Assembly (NCBI GenBank): GCA_020853815.1 | Contig: JADYYE010000065.1 | Span: 1 to 42,383, forward strand | Direction: 5' to 3' | DNA from: Phycisphaerales bacterium | GTDB lineage: Bacteria; Planctomycetota; Phycisphaerae; Phycisphaerales; UBA1924 | DNA: 42,383 nt | Shown: one piece after another, positions 32,426-40,583 of the stretch | Layout of the letters: the number at the start of each line of letters is the position of its first letter | Numbering within the stretch: position 1 is the first letter of the stretch | Notes under the pieces: generated by a model | Databases searched by the model: none | Told to the model about the DNA's origin: nothing | The model's input: the letters and a program-made list of their open reading frames with translations, nothing else | Translations under genes and position numbers: made by a program

Positions 32426-33250
32426 TTATGTGCTCTTCCGCTTGTCGCGGATCACCTGCGCGAACGCGTTGTGGTTGTGGATCGACTCGAAGTTCTCGGA
32501 GTTGATCGAGTACCAGGTGATGCGATCGTCTCGGTCGAGCGCCATCGCCAGGTCGCGCACGATGTCCTCGACGAACTTCGGGTTGTCGTACGCCTGCTCG
32601 GTCACGAACTTCTCGTCCGGACGCTTGAGCACGGCATACACCGGGTGCGACGCCGCGTTCTCGAGGTGCTGCACCAGCTCCTCGATCCAGAGCTGCCCCT
32701 TGAACCGCACCTTGGCCTCGATCCGGCAGCGCTGGTTGTGCGCGCCGTACTCGCTGATCTCCTTCGAGCACGGGCACAGGCTCGTCGCCGGCGCGGACAC
32801 GCCCATGATGAAGTCGGTGTGGTGGTTCGCGCTGCACTCGAACGTGACGCGATAGTCCATCAGCCCCGCCTGCTTGGTCACCGGCGCGAGCTTCTTGATG
32901 AAGTACGTCAGCGACGCCTCGAAGTGCGCCTCCTCGGCGTTCAGACGCTCGCAGATCGCCCGCGCGACCTCCGAGATCCGATCCGGGCGGATCGGCTCGC
33001 TCGACTTGTCGTTCAGCACCTCGAGGAAGCGGCTCATGTGCGTGCCCTTCTGCGTGTGAGGCAGCGCCACGTACATGTTGATGCTCGCCACCGTCGTCTG
33101 CTCTCCGCCGTCGGGCGTGCGCAGACGCATCGGATACGTCACGTCCTTCACGCCCACCCGGTCGATCGCCACCCGGCGCACGTCGTGCGACGCCTGCACG
33201 TCGGGCATGGCCTGGGCGGAATCGTCGTGTTCGGTGCGGCGTTTGGACAT
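32426..33250 (-). CDS. folE2: GTP cyclohydrolase FolE2
   Basis: 274 aa from ATG 33250, which has GGGAG 5 bases upstream; a TTG 15 bases earlier is a less likely start. It converts GTP to 7,8-dihydroneopterin triphosphate, the entry to folate and to queuosine precursors. FolE2 is unrelated in motif to FolE and tolerates low zinc. Diagnostic segments are CPCSKEISEYGAHNQR with the active-site Cys, PHTQKGTHMSRF, FECSANHHTDFIMGVS and INSENFESIHNHNAFA. With queA in the same window, a working queuosine pathway is plausible. No zinc-responsive site could be recognised upstream. Confidence 0.96.
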   Translation of the reverse strand: MSKRRTEHDDSAQAMPDVQASHDVRRVAIDRVGVKDVTYPMRLRTPDGGEQTTVASINMYVALPHTQKGTHMSRFLEVLNDKSSEPIRPDRISEVARAICERLNAEEAHFEASLTYFIKKLAPVTKQAGLMDYRVTFECSANHHTDFIMGVSAPATSLCPCSKEISEYGAHNQRCRIEAKVRFKGQLWIEELVQHLENAASHPVYAVLKRPDEKFVTEQAYDNPKFVEDIVRDLAMALDRDDRITWYSINSENFESIHNHNAFAQVIRDKRKST

Positions 33251-33582
33251 GTCAACTCCCGGCAATCCAACCCCCGTTCTCTCAGACGCCCGCGGAGCGA
33301 ACCCTGTCAGGATCCCCCGTCGAAATCGTCACGCAATCCTAGGAAGCAGCGGACGCCCGAGGATTCGAGCGGGGTACTTCCCGGGATTCGGCGCGTTCGC
33401 CAGGGAAGCGATATTCGATGGCCTTCGCCCTGCTTTTCGGGGCTTTGGGCGATGGGCTGGCGGTGCCGCGGGTCCGAGTTGAAGCGCGACAGCCGCGAAA
33501 GTGGGGGTTCACGCCCCGCCGCGAGCGTTAGATCGCGAGCCAGACCCGCGCCAATTCGCGTGCTCGCCGTGCGGAATCCCGC
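33251..33582. other. Intergenic stretch without recognisable gene
   Basis: About 330 bases between two minus-strand genes. I see no convincing frame on either strand, no RNA fold and no tandem repeat. It must contain the folE2 promoter near its left end. Confidence 0.6.
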
Positions 33583-34464
33583 TCACTGCTTCTCGTGCAT
33601 CATCGATGCCGACCACGACACGCCGACCGGCACACCGAGGAACGCGCCCGCGGCCCAGTCGAACCCGATCAACGCGCCGGGCCCGCTCAGCTTGCCCGAA
33701 AACGCCTGCTGCACCAGCGCCTGCCCGCCCGGCATGAACATCGCCACCAGCGGCGCGATGATTCCCGCCGCGCACATCGCCGCGACCGCGACCGCGGGTA
33801 CGCCCGCGACCGGCAGCTTCGTGTGCGCCGTGGCCTTCGACGCCGCGACCAGGTTCACCGCCGCGCCAGCGCCGACGCCGCCCACGATCGCGGCGAAGAT
33901 CGTCTGGCCCTTCAGTGGCTCGAACGCGATCAGGCTCGCGACCACGCCGCCGACGATCAGGCCGACCACGCCCGCGGCCAGGAGCGACGGAGAGAGAAGC
34001 GATCGCAGGCCGCCCTCGGGGAGCAGGTGCGTCGCGTGCGGTTCGTTCGCGTCCAGGGGCTTGGTGCGATCGATCTTCCCGATGACCACGAGCGCCACCA
34101 TGCATACCGCGCCGACCACCAGCGCCTCGAGCGCCATCGAGACCGGGACCGACGTTGAATGAAGGTCGCGCAGCACCGCGTCCATCGGCGCCGAGCGGCA
34201 CGCGCACCAGGCCAGCACCAACCCCGCGAGGTTCAGCGCGTGCGACCCGTTGATCGTGATCGCGCCGATCAGCCCGACCACACCCGCCAGCGCCACGGCC
34301 GCCAGGGCCGAGCCCCAGGCCCGCGCCGGGTTTTCGCCCGCCGCGATCAGCGTGGGCACGGTTCCGGCGCTGGTGCGGATCGTTCCGACCAGGGTGCCCG
34401 CGAAGGGACCGACCGCCAGAAGGGCAACCGCGGCCAGAATCCAATAGATGATCGCCTTACGCAT
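33583..34464 (-). CDS. Polytopic membrane protein of unknown function
   Basis: About 293 aa from ATG 34464 (MRKAIIYWIL); an ATG 12 bases earlier (34476) is equally possible, and neither has a clear ribosome binding site. There are about eight hydrophobic segments, rich in Ala, Val and Gly (for example ALAAVALAGVVGLIGAITI and SLLAAGVVGLIVGGVVASLI). A hydrophilic loop with KIDRTKPLDANEPHATH sits in the middle. No signature of a transporter family was recognised. It is divergent from another unknown membrane protein, and the pair may work together (inference). Confidence 0.72.
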   Translation of the reverse strand: MRKAIIYWILAAVALLAVGPFAGTLVGTIRTSAGTVPTLIAAGENPARAWGSALAAVALAGVVGLIGAITINGSHALNLAGLVLAWCACRSAPMDAVLRDLHSTSVPVSMALEALVVGAVCMVALVVIGKIDRTKPLDANEPHATHLLPEGGLRSLLSPSLLAAGVVGLIVGGVVASLIAFEPLKGQTIFAAIVGGVGAGAAVNLVAASKATAHTKLPVAGVPAVAVAAMCAAGIIAPLVAMFMPGGQALVQQAFSGKLSGPGALIGFDWAAGAFLGVPVGVSWSASMMHEKQ

Positions 34465-34524
34465 CGGGAAGATCATCGGCCAAGAGGGGGGCAAAGGCAA
34501 CTCAAGTTGTGCCGCTTCTTGGTG

Positions 34525-34550
34525 GCACCGCTCTCCAGAGCGGTGCTTTT
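34525..34550 (+). repeat. Palindrome with 10-bp stem followed by TTTT
   Basis: GCACCGCTCT, CC, AGAGCGGTGC, then TTTTC on the plus strand, preceded by GGTG. It would look like a terminator for plus-strand transcripts, yet no plus-strand gene ends nearby: it lies in the divergent gap between two membrane-protein genes. It shares the GGTGGCAC junction with hairpins near 7700 and 29822. Confidence 0.75.
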
Positions 34551-34647
34551 CGCACCTCGCCCGGCCCTGGCCGAGTTTCCTTGATCTCGCGAGCACCGGC
34601 CCTTCCCTCGGCGAGACTCCCCGAGGCGTGGTATCGTCAGGGCGCGA

Positions 34648-35811
34648 ATGGACCCCAGTTCCCCCAACCCGCAGCCCGCGCCCGTCTCACGCCGCCAGGT
34701 GGTCCTCCGCGATCTCCTCGACGACCTTCTGTGGCCGAAGCTGTTGCGTGCCGGAGCGATGTCCCTTCGCCCCGAGCGCGTCGCCATCGCCTACCTGACG
34801 ATCCTGCTGGTCTCGCTGGTGATGCACGCCGCCGCCCTCGTTCCCGGAGCCGAGGCCTTCCTGACCAAGTCGGGCGAGCTCTTCTCCGCCCAGGCCGACC
34901 GGGCGACCAGCGCCGTCATGGCGATCGACCTTCAACAGCTCGGCACGGCGTTCGTTGTCTACTTCAAGGGGCTGCACGAGTTGGTCGGCGCGTCGCCGTG
35001 GGTCGCGCTGGCCTGCGCCGCGCCATGGCTCCTGATCGCGCCGCTCGGCGCCAGCGCCATCTGCCGCCTCACCGCGGTCGAGACCGCCCACCGAGTCATT
35101 ACGTCGTGGCCCGTCGGCGTGGGCTTCGCGCTCCGAGCCGCCAAGGCCAGCATCCTCGCGGTCCTGGGTCCGGTGATCCTGCTGGGGCTGGGCGTGCTGG
35201 GGCTTGCGATCGTCGGCGCCGCGCTCTTTTCCGTCGGCGGGCTGGGCGTGGTGGGGGCCTTGTTCTTCTTCATCGCACTGGCCGCGTGCGCGGGGATGGT
35301 GCTGCTCGGCCTTGGCTGGGTGCTGGGCCTCCCGATGTTTGTGCCGTCGGTCGCGTGTGAGGGACCGGACCCCATCGATGCGGTGCAGCGCGTGCTCGCG
35401 TACCTCGTCGGGCGTCCGCTGCGGATCGCCGCGTATTCGCTCGTGCTCATCGCGGAACTCGTGATCGTCGCGAGCGTCGTCGGCATAGTTGTTCACGCGA
35501 CGCTCGACCTCGCCTCTTGGGGGCTCACGCTGTTCTGCGGCCCGGACGCCCGCGCCGCGCTGTCAGGGCATGGCGACGGGCTCACCGGCGCGTGGAAATC
35601 CGCCGCACGGGTCGCCCAGTTCTGGCGCGAAGCGTTCCTTGGCCTCGTGCCCGCGGTCGTCTTTAGTTTCGTGTGCAGCGGCTGGACCATCGCCTACCTG
35701 CTCATCCGCCAGCTCCACGACGGCCAGGATCGCTCCGAGATCTGGATGCCCGGCATGATCCCGGGCACGCTCGCGCAGGACGCGGCGTCGGACGACGACG
35801 ATGACGAGTGA
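34648..35811 (+). CDS. Polytopic membrane protein of unknown function with acidic C terminus
   Basis: 387 aa. Six or so membrane segments: about 48-66, 118-138, an unusually hydrophobic double block at about 168-235 (LGPVILLGLGVLGLAIVG, LGVVGALFFFIALAACAGM), 268-290 and 335-355. The layout loosely resembles multi-spanning DUF proteins of planctomycetes; no enzyme motif is seen. It ends with an acidic run SDDDDDE. The last codons overlap the start of the next gene by 11 bases, so their translation is probably coupled. Confidence 0.82.
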   Translation: MDPSSPNPQPAPVSRRQVVLRDLLDDLLWPKLLRAGAMSLRPERVAIAYLTILLVSLVMHAAALVPGAEAFLTKSGELFSAQADRATSAVMAIDLQQLGTAFVVYFKGLHELVGASPWVALACAAPWLLIAPLGASAICRLTAVETAHRVITSWPVGVGFALRAAKASILAVLGPVILLGLGVLGLAIVGAALFSVGGLGVVGALFFFIALAACAGMVLLGLGWVLGLPMFVPSVACEGPDPIDAVQRVLAYLVGRPLRIAAYSLVLIAELVIVASVVGIVVHATLDLASWGLTLFCGPDARAALSGHGDGLTGAWKSAARVAQFWREAFLGLVPAVVFSFVCSGWTIAYLLIRQLHDGQDRSEIWMPGMIPGTLAQDAASDDDDDE

Positions 35812-36085
35812 ACCCGACCATGCGCGGCACGGCGAGTTCGATCGTGCCGTGGCGCTCGCGGGATTCCTGGCTGAACGCGGCGTTTCATCGCTCCACCATC
35901 AGACCGGCTCGGCGTGGGTTGAGATCAACGCCAGAAGCACCGACCTGCCGCGACTGATCGTTGAGCTCGCGGAGGGGCGGGCGATCAAGAGCGAGAGCCC
36001 GCCGCGGTTTCGCCTGTGGCGGGCCGGCGGAAAGCTCCATGTTGAGAGCGAGGACACCGATTTGATCCGAGCATTCGGGGCCTGA
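35801..36085 (+). CDS. Small protein of unknown function, overlapping the membrane-protein gene
   Basis: 94 aa, starting at ATG 35801 inside the end of the preceding gene (11-base overlap, different frame). Its composition is protein-like and soluble: FDRAVALAGFLAERGVSSLH, WVEINARSTDLPRLIVELAE, FRLWRAGGKLHVESEDTDLI. No family is recognised. The overlap and conserved codon style support a real gene. It is convergent with trpD, with only 19 bases between the stops and no visible terminator hairpin. Confidence 0.7.
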   Translation: MTSEPDHARHGEFDRAVALAGFLAERGVSSLHHQTGSAWVEINARSTDLPRLIVELAEGRAIKSESPPRFRLWRAGGKLHVESEDTDLIRAFGA

Positions 36086-36104
36086 GACCTTGGCGGGTCC
36101 CGCG

Positions 36105-37130
36105 TCACCCGTTCGACACGCGCACCAGCTCATCGAGTGCGCGACGCGCCGCGCCCGACGCGATCGCGCGGCGCGCTGCTTCCACGCCCGCTTCCAGCGA
36201 CGCCGCCACGCCGCCCACGACCAGCGCCGCCGCCGCGTTGATGAGCACGATGTCCGCGTGCGCCCCGGCATTGCCCGAGAGCACTTCGCGGACGATCCGT
36301 GCCGAGTCTTCGACGCTTGCCGCCGAGAGGTCGGTCGATGCGGGCGCCGCCAGCCCCAGGCCGCCCGGGCTGAGTTCGTAGGTCATCACGCCGCCGTTCA
36401 TGACCGTTGCGACCAGCGTGCCGGCGCGTGTCGTGATCTCGTCCATGCCGTCCAGGCCGTGGACGACCATCGCGCTCTGGGCGCCCAGCCTCGCCAGCGC
36501 CTCCGCCACGAGCAAGACGAGTTCAGGCCGGTACACGCCGATCAGCTGTCGCGTCGCGCCCGCGGGGTTGGTGAGGGGCCCGAGCACGTTGAAGATCGTC
36601 GGGAATCCGAGCGATTTCCGCGCCGCCGCCGCGTGCTTCATCGCCGGGTGATGATGGATCGCAAAGCAGAAGCACACGCCGATCTCGTCGAGGCAGCGTG
36701 CCTGGACTTCCGGCGTCGCGTTGACGTTGACGCCCAGGGCCTGCAGCACCTCCGCCGAGCCGCGCCCGGTTCGGCTGCGGTTGCCGTGCTTGGCGACGCG
36801 GAGGTTTCCCGCGCCCGCCGCCGCCGCGACGATCGCCGCCGCCGTCGAGATGTTGAAGGCCTTGGGCGTGCCGCCCGTGCCGCAGGTGTCGATGATGGGC
36901 GGGCCGTCGCGTGCCGGCACGCGCGTCACGTTGCGGCGCATGACGCGGGCCGCGCCGACGACCTCGTCCACGGTCGCGCCGCGCATCTGGATCATCGCGA
37001 GCATCGCGGCGATCTGCGCATCGTCCAGCGATCCGGAAAGCAGCCAGTCGAACGCACGCTCCGCGTCACTCTCCGACAGCGTGCGCCCCGAAGCCAGCGC
37101 CGGCAACAACTGCGAAAGTTCGAGGCTCAT
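36105..37130 (-). CDS. trpD: Anthranilate phosphoribosyltransferase
   Basis: 341 aa, the usual length. It transfers phosphoribose from PRPP to anthranilate in tryptophan synthesis. Features: DTCGTGGTPKAFNIST carrying the glycine-rich PRPP loop, VAKHGNRSRTGRGSAEVLQAL with the KHGNR motif, and HHPAMKHAAAARKSLGFPTIFN with GPLTNPAGATRQLIGVY after it. No other trp gene is in the window. It starts 6 bases after the stop of the conserved unknown gene, so the two are co-transcribed. Confidence 0.97.
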   Translation of the reverse strand: MSLELSQLLPALASGRTLSESDAERAFDWLLSGSLDDAQIAAMLAMIQMRGATVDEVVGAARVMRRNVTRVPARDGPPIIDTCGTGGTPKAFNISTAAAIVAAAAGAGNLRVAKHGNRSRTGRGSAEVLQALGVNVNATPEVQARCLDEIGVCFCFAIHHHPAMKHAAAARKSLGFPTIFNVLGPLTNPAGATRQLIGVYRPELVLLVAEALARLGAQSAMVVHGLDGMDEITTRAGTLVATVMNGGVMTYELSPGGLGLAAPASTDLSAASVEDSARIVREVLSGNAGAHADIVLINAAAALVVGGVAASLEAGVEAARRAIASGAARRALDELVRVSNG

Positions 37131-37136
37131 GCTCGC

Positions 37137-38093
37137 TTACGGCTCCAGAAGCTCGAACTTGAGGAGGTCGTCGATCGGCTCGTCGAACGAGCACGATCCG
37201 AACGAGAGCGCGAAGGCCTCGCGCAGGTGCGCCAGCTCGGTCGTGTCCAGCGATTCGTCGCGCCAGTGAACGCCCGTGTCCGCGAAGCGGAAACTCGCCG
37301 CCACCCGTTCGTCCAGCACCGCGTGCAGCGTCGCGTCGTCGATCTCGCGCTCCTTCAGCAGGCACGCGCCGACAAAGACGTTGAAGAAGCCGTGCATGCA
37401 CCCTCGGGGCGCGCCCGGGACGGTGTCCAGCGGATACTCCGAACGCACCGGGTGGTGCAGGCCCGCCGTCGCCTTGAACGGGATGTCCACCGCGGCGCAC
37501 GACTTCAGGAACTCGGCCAGCGCCGGCGTCGGCGGGATCAGGTCGGGGGTCAGCCCGCCGGTCCGCACCTTCGCGCCTGCGGCGTTGCCCGCCAGGGCCG
37601 CCACGAATCCGCGGCAATCCTGCGTGATCGGGAACTCAAAGAACGGGTAGATCTCGTCGGGGATCACCGCGATCGCCTCGTCGATGAACGAGGGCGTCGG
37701 TGCTTTCAGCTCGATGACGTCGATCGCCGCCTCGCCCGCGTCTTCATTGGCGTGCCGCGCGTTGAACGCCGCGATCCGCGCCAGGTCCTTCTTCAATCCC
37801 TCGACGCCCGACGAGTCGATCAGAACGCTGATCTCCCACGGATCGCCCGCGCCGGCGTGCTCGCGATAGCCGCTGGTCGCGAACGTGCCCGGGAACAGCG
37901 GCGAGGCGGCCTTCTCAAACTCGTCCAGGCGCGACGCCGGGCAGATGAAACGCGACAGCACCCACTCGTGCGCACTCATCCGCGCCCGAGTGTAATCCTC
38001 GACGGCGGCCTGCATCGACAGGCGCGCGGGCGGGAACAGCCCGGCGTAGTCGATCAGGCCGGTGAGCAGCGATTGCAAGCTCCGCGTTGCCAT
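37137..38093 (-). CDS. Conserved protein of unknown function
   Basis: 318 aa, soluble, no signal peptide. Distinctive segments: LLTGLIDYAGLFPPARLSM near the start (9-27), SRFICPASRLDEF, AAGAKVRTGG, PFKATAGLHHPVRSEYPLD and MHGFFNVFVGACLL. I remember proteins with AGLFPPA and ATAGLHHP from planctomycetes, cyanobacteria and other phyla as uncharacterised. The K-x-R-TGG and KATAGLHHP motifs give a TIM-barrel-like impression, but this is speculation. It is upstream of trpD with a 6-base gap, which may hint at a link to aromatic amino acid metabolism or mere co-transcription. Confidence 0.85.
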   Translation of the reverse strand: MATRSLQSLLTGLIDYAGLFPPARLSMQAAVEDYTRARMSAHEWVLSRFICPASRLDEFEKAASPLFPGTFATSGYREHAGAGDPWEISVLIDSSGVEGLKKDLARIAAFNARHANEDAGEAAIDVIELKAPTPSFIDEAIAVIPDEIYPFFEFPITQDCRGFVAALAGNAAGAKVRTGGLTPDLIPPTPALAEFLKSCAAVDIPFKATAGLHHPVRSEYPLDTVPGAPRGCMHGFFNVFVGACLLKEREIDDATLHAVLDERVAASFRFADTGVHWRDESLDTTELAHLREAFALSFGSCSFDEPIDDLLKFELLEP

Positions 38094-38130
38094 GCGATCA
38101 GGATACCGCGCCGGTCAGGTTCCGGCACGC

Positions 38131-39486
38131 CTACTCCTTCGCCGCCCCCGCAAAGACCACCGGGCTGCTATTCCCATCCCGGTCGTACGAACGTACCCCG
38201 AAGAAAACGTCGTCCTTGGAGAAGGGCAGGGTGAGCGTCGTCGCGTTTCCCGCGTCACGAGCGCCCGTCCACACCGGCGATGTCGTGTCGCGCCACACGA
38301 CCTCGTACCCCGCGGTGTCCGTCTCGGGCGAGGCCTCCCAGCGCAGCGTCGCGTCGGTCGTCAGCTTCGCCGTCACGAGCCGCACGTTCGAGGGCGGGGA
38401 CGGAGCATCGGCCAGCGCCATCACCGCGGCCACGTTCAGCCGCGTCACGCCCGCAAGGTACTCGGCGTCAACGAACTCGGGCAGGTCGCCCATTCGGATC
38501 TTTCGCCCGTTCACCTCGATCTCGCGGACGTTCTGGTGCTGTCGCGCGTAATCCTCGTTGGGCGAGCTGAAGCGCACCGCGGGATAGCCCGCTTCGAGAA
38601 ACGACGTGTGGTCCCCGCCGCGCAGGAAGCGATCGAGGCGGAAGACGAGCCTGGGCTTGATCGTCAGGTTGTGTCGAGCCCCGACCTCGTTGACGAAGCG
38701 CGCCAGTTGCCGGCTCGGCGAGTCCATCTCGCCCGCCAGCGAGCGGATCTGCGCCAGCTGCTCGGCGCTCGGGTTCCGCGGCAGGCCCTCCGAGAAGACC
38801 CGCACATACGAGCCCATCTCCGCCGGCGCCGGCTTGCCCGTCAGCAAGGGGTGCATCGTGCCCCACGGATCGCCCACGATGTCGTTGTTCAGCACGCCCA
38901 TGATCTTTACGCCCGCGGCCCGCGCCCGATCCGCGTGCAGCTTCGCGCCCAGCAGTCCCTGCTCCTCGCCGCTGGTGCAGAGGAAGACGATCGTGGCCTC
39001 GGGGTGGCTGGCGGCCAGCGCCCGGGCGCCTTCCATGACGACCGTCGTCCCCGACGCGTTGTCGTTGGCGCCCGGCGCGTCGGCGTCGGGGTTCATCACG
39101 TCGGCGCACATGCTGTCGAAGTGCCCGACGAGGTAGTAGCGACGATCCTTCGCGCCCGGCGTTGAGCCTTCGAGCACCGCGACGACGTTGGTGATCGTTC
39201 CGCCCTTGGGCATGCGCACCGTGCCGGGCGGCACGACGAACTCCTCGATCGAGACGCTCATGCGCCCGCCGGAGTCAGCCGCCGCGGTGTCGAGCTCGCC
39301 CTTGATCCAGTTGGCCGCCGCCAGCACGCCGCGCGTGGGCGAGGTCCGATCCGAGAGCGTGTGGCGCGTGCCGAAGGACACGAGAGAATCCACGGTCTCC
39401 CGGCAGCGCTGGGATGAAACTCGTGCGAGGGCGTCGTCGATCGGGTCGGTGGAGAGCAGCGCCATCGCGAGGATCATGGGCGTCAT
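38131..39486 (-). CDS. M28 family metallopeptidase
   Basis: 451 aa from ATG 39486; the frame is open to 39594, but the extra part is Arg/Ser-rich and unlike protein. The five zinc-site residues of M28 are visible: His122 in LVGHFDS, Asp142 in PGANDNASG, Glu pair at 174-175 in SGEEQGLLG, Asp in LNNDIVGD and His in RGGDHTSF. It removes amino acids from peptide N termini. The N terminus is only weakly signal-like (MTPMILAMALLS). The last about 85 residues resemble a fibronectin type III module (PSPPSNVRLV, WEASPETDTAGYEVVW), typical of extracellular enzymes, so secretion is likely. Confidence 0.92.
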   Translation of the reverse strand: MTPMILAMALLSTDPIDDALARVSSQRCRETVDSLVSFGTRHTLSDRTSPTRGVLAAANWIKGELDTAAADSGGRMSVSIEEFVVPPGTVRMPKGGTITNVVAVLEGSTPGAKDRRYYLVGHFDSMCADVMNPDADAPGANDNASGTTVVMEGARALAASHPEATIVFLCTSGEEQGLLGAKLHADRARAAGVKIMGVLNNDIVGDPWGTMHPLLTGKPAPAEMGSYVRVFSEGLPRNPSAEQLAQIRSLAGEMDSPSRQLARFVNEVGARHNLTIKPRLVFRLDRFLRGGDHTSFLEAGYPAVRFSSPNEDYARQHQNVREIEVNGRKIRMGDLPEFVDAEYLAGVTRLNVAAVMALADAPSPPSNVRLVTAKLTTDATLRWEASPETDTAGYEVVWRDTTSPVWTGARDAGNATTLTLPFSKDDVFFGVRSYDRDGNSSPVVFAGAAKE

Positions 39487-39646
39487 GGAATCATGGTAAC
39501 ACCGGGCGGTTCGAGGCGAGTTCGACCGCGGTGAGCGACCTCGCACGGAGCGCCGGGCGTCCGAGCGTGATCGATGGGGGCGAGCGCCGACCACCGCGAC
39601 GGGTTCGTGCCCCGACGACCGCAGGAAGGCGAAGTTCCGGGGTGAG

Positions 39647-40366
39647 TCAGCGGCTGGCGGCCTTGGCGGGCTTCTTCGAGGGCTTGCCCGCGGGTCTGGC
39701 GCGGGGCTGGGACGCCTTGGCGCCCGCTTTTTCGGGGATCATCTTCTCGCCCGTGATCGGGTTGTTGAAGTGGGATTCCTGGATCGGAACGACCTCTTCG
39801 AGAATGTGCTCGAGCACGCGGGCGGGCGACCCGGTCGCGTCGACCTCGTGGACGATCGCGGGGTCGTAGTGGTCGAGCACCGGGTACGTTTCCTTCTCGT
39901 ACACCTGCCAGCGCTTGCGGATCACCTCTTCCTTGGCGTCGTCGACGCGGTTTTCCTTAAGGGCCCGGCGGCGGAGGCGTTTGATCATCTCTTCCTTGTT
40001 CGGGCACACGAGGTGGATGATCGCCAGCACGTTGAGGTGCTTTTCCAGCAGCGTGGCCTGGTTGGTGTTGCGCGGGATGCCGTCGAGCACGAGCAGATCG
40101 GCGTGGGGCTTGTAGTCGCTGAGCACGGTGCGGGCGTGCATGTTCTGGTGCCACATCTCGATGGTGACGTCGTCGGGGACCAGCAGGCCCTTGCTGGAGT
40201 ATTCCATGAAGGTCTTTCCGAGCTTCGAGGACATGTCGAGGGTGCGGAAGACCTCGCCGCAGGAGAGGTGGTAAAAGCCGGGGATGGAGCCCAGGATTTT
40301 GCCCTGGGTGCCCTTGCCGGAGCCGGGAGCGCCGAAGAGCAGGACGGTCTGGTAGCGGTTCGACAT
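39647..40366 (-). CDS. adk: Adenylate kinase family protein with Lys/Ala-rich tail
   Basis: 239 aa. P-loop GAPGSGKGT at 12-20, then CGEVFR, LVLDGIPRN with the AMP-side Asp and Arg, and a short lid region. The zinc-binding four-Cys lid of many bacterial forms is absent. It makes two ADP from ATP and AMP. The last about 30 residues (KASQPRARPAGKPSKKPAKA) form a basic, disordered tail not found in ordinary Adk. GAGG lies before the ATG. It is downstream of fusA but separated by a strong terminator. UMP/CMP or another nucleotide specificity cannot be excluded. Confidence 0.88.
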   Translation of the reverse strand: MSNRYQTVLLFGAPGSGKGTQGKILGSIPGFYHLSCGEVFRTLDMSSKLGKTFMEYSSKGLLVPDDVTIEMWHQNMHARTVLSDYKPHADLLVLDGIPRNTNQATLLEKHLNVLAIIHLVCPNKEEMIKRLRRRALKENRVDDAKEEVIRKRWQVYEKETYPVLDHYDPAIVHEVDATGSPARVLEHILEEVVPIQESHFNNPITGEKMIPEKAGAKASQPRARPAGKPSKKPAKAASR

Positions 40367-40478
40367 GGATCGGTCCTCGCGAAAGCAGGGTCACCCGGGT
40401 CCGCTTGGGTTGCGGAGCGCGGGCGCGCCCACGCGGGATTTATCGGCCCGCCGGGGCGCGGAGGCAACCCACCCCATG

Positions 40479-40503
40479 AAAAAACCCCGCCGGAGCGGGG
40501 TTT
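40479..40503 (-). terminator. Rho-independent terminator of fusA
   Basis: Minus-strand AAACCCCGC, loop TCCG, GCGGGGTTT continuing to six T in all. It is the clearest intrinsic terminator in the window. It lies about 80 bases past the fusA stop, with a hexamer repeat in between, and isolates fusA from adk. Confidence 0.88.
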
Positions 40504-40541
40504 GTGAACTTTCTTACACAAGGCGTGCCGGCTGTCCATGG

Positions 40542-40582
40542 CCGGGTCCGGGTCCGGGTCCGGGTCCGGGTCCGGGTCCGGG
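40542..40582. repeat. 6-bp tandem repeat (CCGGGT)6
   Basis: Six perfect CCGGGT units at 40542-40577 and a partial seventh. It begins 1-2 bases after the fusA stop codon (on the minus strand) and ends about 40 bases before the terminator. Its period of 6 differs from the 8-bp and 7-bp arrays, but the position just after a stop codon is the same. Confidence 0.95.
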
Positions 40583-40583
40583 A

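Noticed and set aside
33251..33582. Riboswitch or small RNA in the long gap near folE2
   Set aside because: No recognisable conserved core or stable hairpin with a T run could be found by eye.
34525..34550. True rho-independent terminator for a plus-strand gene
   Set aside because: No plus-strand gene ends upstream; nearest genes are divergent, so it is listed as a palindromic repeat.
36090..38234. Plus-strand frame of 714 codons opposite trpD and the unknown gene
   Set aside because: Arg/Val/Ala/His/Asp-rich antisense shadow spanning two real genes.
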